DNA of 49,358 nucleotides from an uncultured Prevotellaceae bacterium (lineage in GTDB: Bacteria > Bacteroidota > Bacteroidia > Bacteroidales > Muribaculaceae). Shown here one piece after another: positions 8,833 to 16,682 of the stretch. The translations under genes and the position numbers were made by a program. The DNA is taken from positions 1 to 49,358 of the forward strand of contig ONLH01000033.1 in the NCBI GenBank assembly GCA_900318645.1. The letters run 5' to 3'. Each line of letters opens with the position of its first letter. Position 1 is the first letter of the stretch. The notes below the pieces were generated by a model. It was not told the DNA's origin, did no database searches, and saw only the letters and a list, made by a program, of their open reading frames with translations.

Positions 8833-9088
8833 TATTGGTGTCCGAGGAAAACAACTGGGATTAATGTGAGTGTCCAAAAGTTGCCCTTAGGGCAACTACT
8901 CGGGGACGGTTTCTGTGTAACAAAATGCTTTGCATTTTGGACTCAGGAACCGTCCCCTCGAATCCGACCAGTAGTAACTCTCGCCTATTACAGGCCCTTA
9001 AAGTAAGCCCCTTATCTAATCATTCCATCCAATTAGCTTATACCGAGACCTTTATAATAGGATACTGGATTTTCCCCGGACACTAATA
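8833..9088. mobile_element. Probable MITE, 256 bp, with 19-bp terminal inverted repeats and internal hairpins
   Basis: The left end 8833-8851 and the reverse complement of 9070-9088 match at 17 of 19 bases (core GTGTCCGRGGAAAA). Inside are two palindromes. One is AGTTGCCC with GGGCAACT around 8879-8897. The other is a large hairpin in which GGGGACGGTT (8902) pairs with AACCGTCCCC (8948), with CAAAATGC/GCATTTTG nested inside. There is no credible ORF. The structure fits a non-autonomous inverted-repeat element. A clear target-site duplication is not visible beyond the A-rich flanks. Confidence 0.6.
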
Positions 9089-9096
9089 AAAAAAAT

Positions 9097-9126
9097 TCCC
9101 TCACGCCCCAAGGAGAGCATGAGGGA
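9097..9126 (-). terminator. Intrinsic terminator of the LRR gene at 9151
   Basis: On the minus strand TCCCTCATGC pairs with GCGTGAGGGA (one mismatch), followed by a run of eight T. It begins 25 bases after the stop codon. Confidence 0.75.
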
Positions 9127-9150
9127 TATCACTCAGGTTTTATTGGAATT

Positions 9151-10602
9151 TTAATTCCAGGAGCCGCCCAGGATGATGTCGATGACAGCGTTCACGTCGG
9201 CGATGTTGATTTCTCCGTCACCGTTCACGTCACCGCTGGGATTCTCGCTACCATTCAGGATGATGTCGATGCCGGCATTGACATCTGCAATATTGACCTC
9301 TCGGTCGCCATTCACGTCACCAGTTGGTCTTTCAGGGATTAAGTCATCCACAATCCGGCCGAAATAGGGATACCAGTTCTTGTCAGCCCTGTAGGCATCG
9401 GCCGTCCCCTGCAGCACATGCAGCGTGCGACCAGAGTAATCACCATTATATTCCTTATAGAATTGTTCATTCCCGCACGATACGCCCGAGAGGTCAGCAA
9501 TGTAGCAATACACATCTGCCAGCATCCAGCAGTTCTTGAACGCCTCGTTACCGATTGAAGTCACCGAGTTGGGGATGACAATGCTGGTCAGCCTATCGCA
9601 ACAATAGAACGCATTGTTACCGATTTCAGTCACCGAGTTAGGAATATTGATGCTGGTCAGACCTTGGCAGTTGTAGAACGCATATCTACCGATAGAAGTC
9701 ACCGAGTTGCCGATCTCGACGCTGGTCAGTCCTATGCAGCCCTCGAACGCACATTTACCGATAACAGTCACCGAGTTAGGAATAATGATGCTGGTCAGCC
9801 CCCAGCAGTAACAGAACGCAAAGTTACCGATTGTAGTTACCGAGTTGGGGATAGTCGTGTTCTTGCAGCCAACAATTAACGTATTATCGGCGGTCTCAAT
9901 AATTGCATTGCAGTTGTCGCGCGAATCATATCTTGGATTGCCACTTTCTATCACGATGCCGGCCAACTCATCGCAGTTCTCGAACACATTGTTACCGATA
10001 ACTGTCACCGAGTTAGGAATATTGATGCGGGTCAGACCATCGCAGTTGTAGAACGCTTTGTTACCGATAGCAGTCACCGAGTTGGGGATGACGATGCTGG
10101 TCAGACCATGGCAGCCCTCGAACGCCCTCTCACCGATTGAAGTTACCGAGTTGGGGATCATCGTGTTCTTGCAGCCAGCAATTAAAGTATTATCGGCGGT
10201 CGATATAATTGCATTGCAGTTGTTGCGCGAATCATACCTTGGATTGCCACTTTCTACCACGATGCTGGTCAGCGCAGGGCAGTTCCCGAACGCAAAGTCA
10301 CCGATCTTAGTTATCGAGCTGGGGATGTCGACGCTGGTCAGACCTTCGCAACAATAGAAGGCAATTTCATCGATTGAAGTTACCGGGTAGGTGATTCCAT
10401 AGTGGGTGACCGTGGGCGGGATGACGACAGCGCCTAAATACCCAACAAAAAACATATCATAATAATCACCTTTGGAAGTCACGGTGGCCTCGTTGCCGTT
10501 GATGTTATAACAGATGCCATCGACCTGGAAGTCGAATGCCGAGGCGAGTGCGGGCAACAGGAGGGCCAGCAACAAGATGTAAAAACGGGATAGTTGTTTC
10601 AT
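9151..10602 (-). CDS. Secreted LRR_5 (BspA-type) protein with C-terminal dockerin-like repeats
   Basis: This 483-residue protein starts with a signal peptide (MKQLSRFYILLLALLLP, then ALASA). About eleven LRR_5 units follow, with two to three interspersed DSRNNCNAIIET-type modules. The linker is the full-length version (GDYSGRTLHVLQGTADAY). The dockerin-like pair is GDVNGDREVNIADVN and GDVNGDGEINIADVN, with canonical Asp/Asn calcium positions. It is the most divergent of the three LRR_5/dockerin paralogues and has its own promoter (TACCTTTG at 10663-10670) and terminator (9097-9126), so it is probably transcribed alone. Extracellular binding is inferred from the family. Confidence 0.88.
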   Translation of the reverse strand: MKQLSRFYILLLALLLPALASAFDFQVDGICYNINGNEATVTSKGDYYDMFFVGYLGAVVIPPTVTHYGITYPVTSIDEIAFYCCEGLTSVDIPSSITKIGDFAFGNCPALTSIVVESGNPRYDSRNNCNAIISTADNTLIAGCKNTMIPNSVTSIGERAFEGCHGLTSIVIPNSVTAIGNKAFYNCDGLTRINIPNSVTVIGNNVFENCDELAGIVIESGNPRYDSRDNCNAIIETADNTLIVGCKNTTIPNSVTTIGNFAFCYCWGLTSIIIPNSVTVIGKCAFEGCIGLTSVEIGNSVTSIGRYAFYNCQGLTSINIPNSVTEIGNNAFYCCDRLTSIVIPNSVTSIGNEAFKNCWMLADVYCYIADLSGVSCGNEQFYKEYNGDYSGRTLHVLQGTADAYRADKNWYPYFGRIVDDLIPERPTGDVNGDREVNIADVNAGIDIILNGSENPSGDVNGDGEINIADVNAVIDIILGGSWN

Positions 10603-10662
10603 AATCAGAATGTTTAGAAATAATAATTAGTTGATAAAATCATTGATTTAAAGTATTGCCCA

Positions 10663-10670
10663 CAAAGGTA
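10663..10670 (-). promoter_or_regulatory. Bacteroidota -7 promoter element
   Basis: The minus strand reads TACCTTTG, 60 bases upstream of the ATG at 10602. Confidence 0.65.
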
Positions 10671-10757
10671 ATAAAAATTTTTTCAATTTTCATCACAGGC
10701 GTGCATATTTCACATAGACACTAAAAAAACAGACGGCTGCGCGGGTAATCGGTCGCT

Positions 10758-10851
10758 TGATTCTTCTGAGGGCATCCGCCCGCCTTTCTTGAAAACAACT
10801 GATTAATCTGATTCTTCTCAAGGCATCCGCCCGCCTGTTTTTGAAAACAAC
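10758..10851. repeat. Two-copy direct repeat (about 43 bp, period 51)
   Basis: TGATTCTTCT, GGCATCCGCCCGCCT and TTGAAAACAAC occur in the same order from 10758 and again from 10809. Just upstream (10732) lies a degenerate copy of the tRNA-Phe-type hairpin (ACGGCTGCGCGGG, then TCGGTCGC). No gene is seen in 10671-11788. Confidence 0.6.
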
Positions 10852-10888
10852 AAATACAACAAATACTATTCCCTGCGGAACGATGCCA

Positions 10889-11142
10889 TAATTAACGTGA
10901 GTTCGATGAAACTATTGATTGTCAATCAGAGAGTTAGCAGTTCCCCCTCTAAGATTAGAGGGGGCCAGGGGGCGTTGATGCCCCAAGAAGAAGTGATTCG
11001 AGAGCAAATCATACTCCTCTGCCCTCTCCCCCTCCTCCGGCACTTCGTGCCACCTCCCCCCAGGCGGGGGAGGAGTTTCCCTTTTACAAAGGGGAGGAGC
11101 CCAAGTATCAGCAACTTATTTTCACCGAACTCACATTAATTA
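10889..11142. mobile_element. Probable MITE, 254 bp, with 22-bp terminal inverted repeats
   Basis: The left end 10889-10910 and the reverse complement of 11121-11142 match at 20 of 22 bases (core AATTAAYGTGAGTTCGRTGA). The interior is rich in short palindromes (CCCTCTAAGATTAGAGGG, GGCACTTCGTGCC, GGGGCGTTGATGCCCC). It has a pyrimidine-rich strand and no believable protein. It is bounded by TA-rich sequence. The call is an inverted-repeat element without a transposase. Confidence 0.65.
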
Positions 11143-11172
11143 AAAACAACTCAAACAACTTAAACAACAAAC

Positions 11173-11207
11173 GCGGTGCAACCGACCTCAACCCTCGGCT
11201 GCACCGC
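11173..11207. terminator. Hairpin, possible terminator
   Basis: GCGGTGCA pairs with TGCACCGC (8 bp), with CCGA/TCGG nested inside. No gene ends nearby and there is no strong T-run, so its role is unclear. Confidence 0.35.
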
Positions 11208-11416
11208 ACTTATTATATGCATGCTATTATTTGTTGCCTTTGGAGCGATTGTGGTAACGGCACAGTATTTGGCAGTTGCTTATAGCGCTCTAACAAGCAA
11301 TGGCAAAGGTAGTAAAATTCCGTGATATGACAACAATTCATTAAATGCGAAACCTCAAAACCGACAATGACACACGCACGCGCAAAGAAAAATGAGAAAA
11401 AAGTAAGACAGCGTTT

Positions 11417-11708
11417 ACTTGCGACCACTGCGAGGCAAAATATATTTTTGTTCAATTTCTTGCGAGCACTTGCGAGCAATCACATCAACCCTTAGCGGCT
11501 TTGCGACTTAGCGTGAGGCCACTGCGTGGCAAAGAATAATTTTGTTCAATTTCTTGCGAGCACTTGCGAGCAATGACATCAAAACTTAGCGGCTTAGCGA
11601 CTTAGCGTGAACCCACTGCATGGCAAATAATAATTTTGTTCAATTTCTTGCGAGCACTTGCGAGCAATAATATAAGACTTAGCGGCTTTGCGGCTTAGCG
11701 TGAGGCCA
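11417..11708. repeat. 94-bp tandem repeat, three copies
   Basis: TTCAATTTCTTGCGAGCACT recurs at 11451, 11545 and 11639, exactly 94 bases apart. Each copy continues with ACTTAGCGGCTT, then TTAGCGTGA, then CCACTGC. Copies differ by scattered substitutions, and no frame is conserved through the units. Confidence 0.85.
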
Positions 11709-11748
11709 CGTGTGCGCAGAGAAAAAAAAGAAAAAAGAGAAAAAAAAC

Positions 11749-11772
11749 GGCCGGCTGCGTGGGCAGTCGGTC
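11749..11772 (-). terminator. Terminator of tRNA-Phe
   Basis: GGCCGGCTG pairs with CAGTCGGTC (9 bp, two GU). On the minus strand it is followed by a run of T. It lies 17 bases beyond the tRNA 3' end. Confidence 0.7.
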
Positions 11773-11788
11773 GTCTTGTTTTTTGAAG

Positions 11789-11860
11789 TGGTACCTCCGG
11801 GGATCGAACCAGGGACACGCGGATTTTCAGTCCACTGCTCTACCACTGAGCTAAGGTACC
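11789..11860 (-). tRNA. tRNA-Phe (GAA)
   Basis: The minus strand folds as a cloverleaf. The acceptor is GGTACCT/AGGTACC (7 bp), the D-arm GCTC/GAGC and the anticodon stem GTGGA/TCCGC, with loop CTGAAAA giving anticodon GAA. The T-arm is CCTGG/CCCGG with loop TTCGATC. The T-stem has one T-C mismatch at the middle pair. CCA is not encoded. Confidence 0.93.
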
Positions 11861-11955
11861 TTTTCAAAAGTGACTGCAAAGATACGTCGGATTTTTGACC
11901 TGACCAAATTTTTTTAGGAAAAAATGATTTTTTTCTTTTTTTCGCTGAAAAGCAT

Positions 11956-11963
11956 TACCTTTG
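11956..11963 (+). promoter_or_regulatory. Bacteroidota -7 promoter element
   Basis: TACCTTTG lies 28 bases upstream of the prenyltransferase ATG. Confidence 0.65.
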
Positions 11964-11990
11964 TAAAACGAACAAGAAAAACTTAAGGAT

Positions 11991-12860
11991 ATGCTGCCAC
12001 CCATCATCAGATTATTGCGTCCCAAGCAATGGAGCAAGAACGTGTTTGTGTTCCTGCCCTTGTTCTTTGACAAGAAGTTCACCGACGTCAACTTGCTTGC
12101 GCTCACGGCATTGTGCTTCGTCATCTTCTCGCTGGCGGCGAGCGCAGTCTATTGTCTGAACGACATCCTGGACCGCAAGGCCGATGCCCAGCATCCCGTG
12201 AAGTGCAAGCGCCCCATCGCCTCGGGGGCAGTGAGCGTGGGTGCCGGATGGGCTGCCATGGCGTTGTGTGCCTTGCTTGCCGTGGGCCTCACACTGTGGC
12301 TGATTCCTGACCTGATATGGCTGTTGCTGGGCTACATGGCACTGAACGTCGCCTATAGCCTGTGGCTCAAACACGTGAGCCTGATAGATATGCTGGTGGT
12401 GGCTTCCTTCTATGTGATGCGCGTGCTGGCTGGTGCCATTACCGGCGATATCGTGCCATCGCAGTGGATTGTGGTGATGACCTTCCTGCTCGCCCTGTTC
12501 CTGGTGCTGGGCAAACGGCGCGACGACGTGATGATTCAAACCGAGACGGGAACCACCGTGCGCCGCGGCATCGCCAACTACAACCTGCAGTTTGTCAACA
12601 TGACGCTCACGCTCGTTGCCACGGTGACCATCGTCTCCTACATGATGTACACCATGAGTGATGAAGTCGCAGCACGCTTCGGCAGCAACTATGTGTACTG
12701 CACTGCCGTGTTTGTCCTGGCGGGCATCCTGCGCTACCTGCAGCTCACCATCGTGGAGAACCGCAGCGGCAGCCCCACCAAGGTGCTGTTCCGCGACCGC
12801 TTCATCCAGCTGTGCCTGCTGGGATGGTTCATCACGTTCCTCGTGATCATCTATTTGTAA
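11991..12860 (+). CDS. UbiA-family prenyltransferase, decaprenyl-phosphate phosphoribosyltransferase-like
   Basis: This is a 289-residue membrane protein with about eight or nine hydrophobic helices. The UbiA signature is NDILDRKADAQHP (residues 57-69), the NDxxDxxxD metal/pyrophosphate motif. A second Asp-containing region (SLIDMLVVASFYVMR) lies in the fifth helix. The start RLLRPKQWSKNVFVFLPLFF resembles phosphoribosyltransferases of the Rv3806c (DPPR synthase) group more than quinone or heme prenyltransferases. Those enzymes join a polyprenyl phosphate to PRPP, giving polyprenyl-phosphoryl-phosphoribose. The next gene encodes a HAD phosphatase fused to a membrane domain, as expected if the 5-phosphate is removed and the sugar then used. 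The superfamily is firm; the substrate is inference. Confidence 0.85.
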   Translation: MLPPIIRLLRPKQWSKNVFVFLPLFFDKKFTDVNLLALTALCFVIFSLAASAVYCLNDILDRKADAQHPVKCKRPIASGAVSVGAGWAAMALCALLAVGLTLWLIPDLIWLLLGYMALNVAYSLWLKHVSLIDMLVVASFYVMRVLAGAITGDIVPSQWIVVMTFLLALFLVLGKRRDDVMIQTETGTTVRRGIANYNLQFVNMTLTLVATVTIVSYMMYTMSDEVAARFGSNYVYCTAVFVLAGILRYLQLTIVENRSGSPTKVLFRDRFIQLCLLGWFITFLVIIYL

Positions 12861-12869
12861 TATAAGATG

Positions 12870-12911
12870 TTAGACTTTAGACACTAGACGTTAGTCATTA
12901 GACACTATATA
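12870..12911 (+). repeat. Intergenic heptanucleotide array, TTAGACA family (6 units)
   Basis: Consecutive 7-mers TTAGACT, TTAGACA, CTAGACG, TTAGTCA, TTAGACA, CTATATA begin 10 bases after the upstream stop codon. All but the last unit contain TAG. Confidence 0.75.
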
Positions 12912-12938
12912 CTACAAGGGGTCCAAAAACTGAAAAAA

Positions 12939-15239
12939 ATGAGACGCGTTGTTGCATTTGACTTTGACGGGACCTATACCCTCAGCGACTCGCTGCCGTT
13001 GTTCCTGAAGTGGAGTTTCGGCAAGTGGCGTTACTGGTGGGGGCTGCTGCTGTGCCTGCCGTGGCTGGTGCTGTTCAAGCTACGACTGCTGCGTGGCGGC
13101 CAGGCCAAGGAAAGGCTCATCAGCCACTTTGTCAAAGGGATGCCGCAAGAGGAGTTCCAAGCCCTGGGCAGACAATTCGCGGCCCACTATCAGTCCACGC
13201 TGACGCGTCCCGAGGCGGAGCAAGCCATGAATGCCGCCCTCGAGAACGGCGATCAGGTGCTGGTCGTGACAGCGAGTATCATCGACTGGGTCAAGCCGTG
13301 GTTCAAGGACAGGAATGTGACCATACTCTCCACCGAGATGGAGGTGGATGCCGACGGCAGGCTGACGGGACGTTTTGCCTGCCCCAACTGCAACGGAGCC
13401 GAGAAATGGCGCCGCATCGTTGAGGCGGTGCCCGACGTGGAGCAGCGCGAGCTGGTAGCCTACGGCGACAGCGGTGGCGACCGTGTGATGCTCGCCCATG
13501 CCGACAAGGCCTACCTGGGCGATTTCAAGACCACGATGGAGCAGTTACCGAACACCCGCCGTCATCCGGGACGTCTGTTCTGGGCTGTCCTGCTCGTGCT
13601 GGTGCTGTACCAGATGCTGGGTGTATTCTTCGGCATGGACATCGCCGACGCGGGGTTTTACCTCACCTTCTATGACAACATCTTCACCCACCCCGGGAGT
13701 GTAGAGTATAATTTCATGTATTACCTGAACGGCGTGATCGGCGGCGCGTTCCAGTCATTGTTCCCGTCGATGGGTATATGCGGGATGCGACTGCTGGGCG
13801 TGGCGTTCAACACGCTGTGTGCCATCATCCTGTATTACGCCCTGCGCCGTCATGTCGATGAACGGGCCATCGCCCTGGGCTGTGCCCTTGTCGTCGCATC
13901 GTTCATCGCCCCACCCTACACCTTCTGCTACGACCTGTGCACCATCGTCTTCTACGTGCTTGCCATCACCCTGCTATGGCGAGGACTGGAGCGAAACAGC
14001 ACCTTGATGGTCGCTCTGGCGGGCGTCCTGGCGGGATTGAACATCCTGGTACGCATCCCCAATGTACTGGGCCTGTCGATGGCCTTGCTGCCCATTATCA
14101 TGTGGCTGTGCGACAAGCGGGGACGCCATGGTTGGAAACGCATGGTCACCTATTGCCTCGTCTTTTTGGCTTGTGCGGCTCTGGCAGTGATTTTGACCAT
14201 CTGTCTTATGCCCGAACTGCACCGCACTGCGTTCTATAGCGTCATGCATGACCTGCGCTCGATTGCCAACGATGACACGGGAACGGCATCCCATACCACC
14301 TCCCAGATGATTCTCACCCAACTCAAATTCTACGGCACCCAACTCTGGACAGCCGTCAAGTTGGGGGTTCCCGTACTCCTGTACTGGTGGGCACACAAGC
14401 AGGTGGGCAACAAGGCTCTCATGTGGGGACTCAAGGGCATCGCCATTGCGGCCTTTGTGTGGTTTGTATATCGGATGCACCCGCTGCAGCCCGTGTGGCT
14501 GATGTGCCTGGTGGGTGGCATCATGGTCATGGTGGAGAATTGGCGTGACCGCCGTGGCATCACTTGGATGGCGTTGCTGGGCATCGGTATGATGCTGGTG
14601 ATGCCGCTGGGCAGCGACGGCGCCTATAACAATGGAACCATCGTCGCATGGGCCATCGCTCCTGTCGCCATGCTGTGGTGGCTGCACCGCAGCCGCATCG
14701 CCTTCCCGCTGGTGCTGATTGCAGTGTGCGCCCTGCGCATGGTAACCGGCGGAGCCTACTTCGACGGCGGCCCCTTGTGGGAGAAGCGCTACACCGTGGA
14801 CAATCCCCGCGCTGCCCACATCTACACGACCCGCGAGCGCGCCTTCGTAATCAATACCATGCTGCACGGCATCGAGCCGCACGTCAAGCCGGGTACTGTG
14901 CTCATGGCCTACGGCAGCATCCCGATGATCAACTACCTCACCCACACGCGCCCCTACATCGGCTGCTCATGGGTAGAGCAACTGAGCGCCTCAATGCTTG
15001 AGAAGAAACTGGCCAAAGCGCCCAAAATTGGCTTCCCGCTCATCCTGCAGCAGAAGTTCAGTACGCTGGGACCGTACTGGAGTGAACCGATGGAGAACTT
15101 CAGGACAAGCTACGGCGACCAGCAGAACACCTACCGCGACAACCGCAAGCTGGAAGTGCTCAACCGATTCCTGGAATACGGGAAGTACCATGTTATCTAC
15201 GAAGACTCCCACTTCATCCTCTATCAACCCGGTTGGTAA
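12939..15239 (+). CDS. HAD-IB phosphatase fused to a multi-pass membrane GT-C-like domain
   Basis: The protein has 766 residues. Residues 1-200 form a HAD phosphatase. Motif I is DFDGTYT with Asp8 and Asp10, motif II Thr111-Ala-Ser, motif III Lys156, and motif IV YGDSGGD with Asp177 and Asp181. From about 210 come ten or more transmembrane helices. The first outer loop is acidic (GMDIADAGFYLTFYDN, Asp234 and Asp237), as in lipid-phosphosugar-dependent GT-C glycosyltransferases. A soluble tail (about 620-766) follows. Placed after a phosphoribosyl-prenyltransferase homologue, it could dephosphorylate polyprenyl-phospho-ribose-5-phosphate and transfer the pentose to an envelope glycan. The HAD part is clear. 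GT-C is a judgement from topology and the acidic loop, without a detectable family signature. Confidence 0.75.
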   Translation: MRRVVAFDFDGTYTLSDSLPLFLKWSFGKWRYWWGLLLCLPWLVLFKLRLLRGGQAKERLISHFVKGMPQEEFQALGRQFAAHYQSTLTRPEAEQAMNAALENGDQVLVVTASIIDWVKPWFKDRNVTILSTEMEVDADGRLTGRFACPNCNGAEKWRRIVEAVPDVEQRELVAYGDSGGDRVMLAHADKAYLGDFKTTMEQLPNTRRHPGRLFWAVLLVLVLYQMLGVFFGMDIADAGFYLTFYDNIFTHPGSVEYNFMYYLNGVIGGAFQSLFPSMGICGMRLLGVAFNTLCAIILYYALRRHVDERAIALGCALVVASFIAPPYTFCYDLCTIVFYVLAITLLWRGLERNSTLMVALAGVLAGLNILVRIPNVLGLSMALLPIIMWLCDKRGRHGWKRMVTYCLVFLACAALAVILTICLMPELHRTAFYSVMHDLRSIANDDTGTASHTTSQMILTQLKFYGTQLWTAVKLGVPVLLYWWAHKQVGNKALMWGLKGIAIAAFVWFVYRMHPLQPVWLMCLVGGIMVMVENWRDRRGITWMALLGIGMMLVMPLGSDGAYNNGTIVAWAIAPVAMLWWLHRSRIAFPLVLIAVCALRMVTGGAYFDGGPLWEKRYTVDNPRAAHIYTTRERAFVINTMLHGIEPHVKPGTVLMAYGSIPMINYLTHTRPYIGCSWVEQLSASMLEKKLAKAPKIGFPLILQQKFSTLGPYWSEPMENFRTSYGDQQNTYRDNRKLEVLNRFLEYGKYHVIYEDSHFILYQPGW

Positions 15240-15240
15240 G

Positions 15241-15352
15241 TTAGAAGTTAGGAGTTAGGAGTGAGGAGTGAGGAGTGAGGAGTTAGAAGTGAGGAGTTAG
15301 GAGTGAGGAGTTAGAAGTGAGGAGTTAGAAGTGAGGAGTTAGAAGTGAGGAG
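15241..15352 (+). repeat. Intergenic heptanucleotide array, TTAGAAG/TGAGGAG family (16 units)
   Basis: Sixteen uninterrupted 7-mers (TTAGAAG, TTAGGAG, TGAGGAG in mixed order) fill 112 bases starting one base after the stop codon and ending at TTAATTA before the next gene. Each unit holds TAG or TGA. Confidence 0.9.
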
Positions 15353-15375
15353 TTAATTAACTTAAGCATTAAAGA

Positions 15376-16656
15376 ATGGAAGGGCTCTTGCAATACATCT
15401 GGCAACACAAGCTGTGGCTGAGCGAGGACATGGTGACCAACGACGGCCGCAAGGTGCGCGTCATCGACCCAGGCCTGCTCAACACCGACGCGGGTCCCGA
15501 CTTCTTTAACGCCAAGGTGGAGATTGACGGCCACCTGTGGGTGGGCAACGTCGAAATCCACGTGCGCGCCAGCGACTGGAAACGCCACCATCATGATGAG
15601 GACCCGGCCTACGACAGCGTCATCCTGCACGTCGTCGAGAAGGACGATGCTCCCGTCACCCGCATCAATGGCGAACGCATTCCCCAAGTGGTCCTGCAGG
15701 TGTCGCCACGCTTCAACGAGTGCTATGACAGGCTGGTGAACGCCCAAGTGGAACTGCCCTGTGCCGCACGTCTGGGAGAAGTGCCGTCGCTCACAGTCAC
15801 CGAGTGGATCGAGGCTCTTGCGATGGAACGCCTGCACGGCAAGGTGGACCGCGTGCGGGAACTATATGACCGCTACAATGGCAGCTGGGAAGATATCTGC
15901 TATGTGTTGCTGGCCAGGACGCTGGGCTTCGGCATCAACGGCGATGCCATGGAACGGCTGGCTCGCATCACGCCGTTGCGCCTGCTGCACAAACACAGCG
16001 ACTCCATCCTCCAGGTCGAGGCACTGCTCTTCGGCCAGTCAGGGCTGCTGAACGGAGCCCACAGCGACGAGCCCTATTACCAGCAACTGATGCGGGAATA
16101 CGCCTTCCTCGCCAACAAGTTCTCGCTACGCCCCATCGAGGGAACGGCATGGCGCCTGTTCCGCAGCCGTCCCCAGAATTTCCCCTACCGCCGCATCGCC
16201 CTGCTTGCCCAGTTTGTCCAGGGTGGTTTCAACCTGATGAACAATGTCTTGGAGGCCAAGGATACCGATGAGTTGCGCCAGTTGTTTGATATCGAACTGA
16301 GCGGCTACTGGACAACACACTACAGTTTCGGCAAGCCTTCACCAAGTGCAGGCCGTGCCCTCTCGGGCAGTAGCATCGACGTAGTGCTCATTAACACCGT
16401 TGCCCCGCTACTGTATGCCCGTGGCGAGCTCACCGACGACTACAGCCTCACCGACCGCGCCATCGCCCTGCTTGAGGACCTGCGCCCCGAGCAAAACAGC
16501 ATCGTAACGATGTTCCGCAACGCCGGCATCAAGTGTGACGATGCCCTCACCAGCCAAGCCCTCATCCAACTGCGCCGCAACTACTGCGAGGCCCGCAAGT
16601 GCATCTACTGCCGCCTGGGCCACCGCCTCCTCGCCACCGATGCCCGCATGGTATAG
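15376..16656 (+). CDS. DUF2851 family protein
   Basis: This 426-residue soluble protein matches the DUF2851 family, typical of Bacteroidota. Recognisable blocks are the start (MEGLLQYIWQHKLW), the DPGLLNTDAGPDFFNAKV segment, the GNVEIHVRASDWKRHHHDED segment (residues about 57-76) and a Cys-rich C-terminus (CEARKCIYCRLGHRLL). The D-x-G-P-D-F-x-N and E-I-H...D-W...H-H pattern resembles a metal-dependent nuclease core, but I know of no proven activity. Only the heptad array separates it from the upstream HAD/GT-C gene, so it may be co-transcribed. The length is normal for the family. Confidence 0.88.
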   Translation: MEGLLQYIWQHKLWLSEDMVTNDGRKVRVIDPGLLNTDAGPDFFNAKVEIDGHLWVGNVEIHVRASDWKRHHHDEDPAYDSVILHVVEKDDAPVTRINGERIPQVVLQVSPRFNECYDRLVNAQVELPCAARLGEVPSLTVTEWIEALAMERLHGKVDRVRELYDRYNGSWEDICYVLLARTLGFGINGDAMERLARITPLRLLHKHSDSILQVEALLFGQSGLLNGAHSDEPYYQQLMREYAFLANKFSLRPIEGTAWRLFRSRPQNFPYRRIALLAQFVQGGFNLMNNVLEAKDTDELRQLFDIELSGYWTTHYSFGKPSPSAGRALSGSSIDVVLINTVAPLLYARGELTDDYSLTDRAIALLEDLRPEQNSIVTMFRNAGIKCDDALTSQALIQLRRNYCEARKCIYCRLGHRLLATDARMV

Positions 16657-16682
16657 AGCCTTGTGGCACAAGAGCAGAAAAG

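Noticed and set aside
10897-11139. 80-codon ORF inside the second MITE
   Set aside because: It is low-complexity Pro/Ser-rich text from palindromic DNA, with no start signal.
11213-11479. 88-codon minus-strand ORF before the 94-bp repeats
   Set aside because: It runs into the tandem repeat, has no initiation signal or recognised features, and its sequence is typical of non-coding DNA.
11679-11898. ORFs on both strands across tRNA-Phe
   Set aside because: They only translate the tRNA gene and its terminator.
13974-14945. 323-codon minus-strand ORF inside the HAD/GT-C gene, and similar ones opposite gltX (36904-38010), era (42427-43386) and rel (27212-27997)
   Set aside because: GC-rich third positions keep the antisense frame open. 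The plus-strand proteins are clear families and the antisense products have none.
15241-15352. Possible CRISPR or VNTR array
   Set aside because: The period is 7 bases with no spacers, so it is not CRISPR. The LRR gene repeats and the 94-bp repeats also lack spacer structure.
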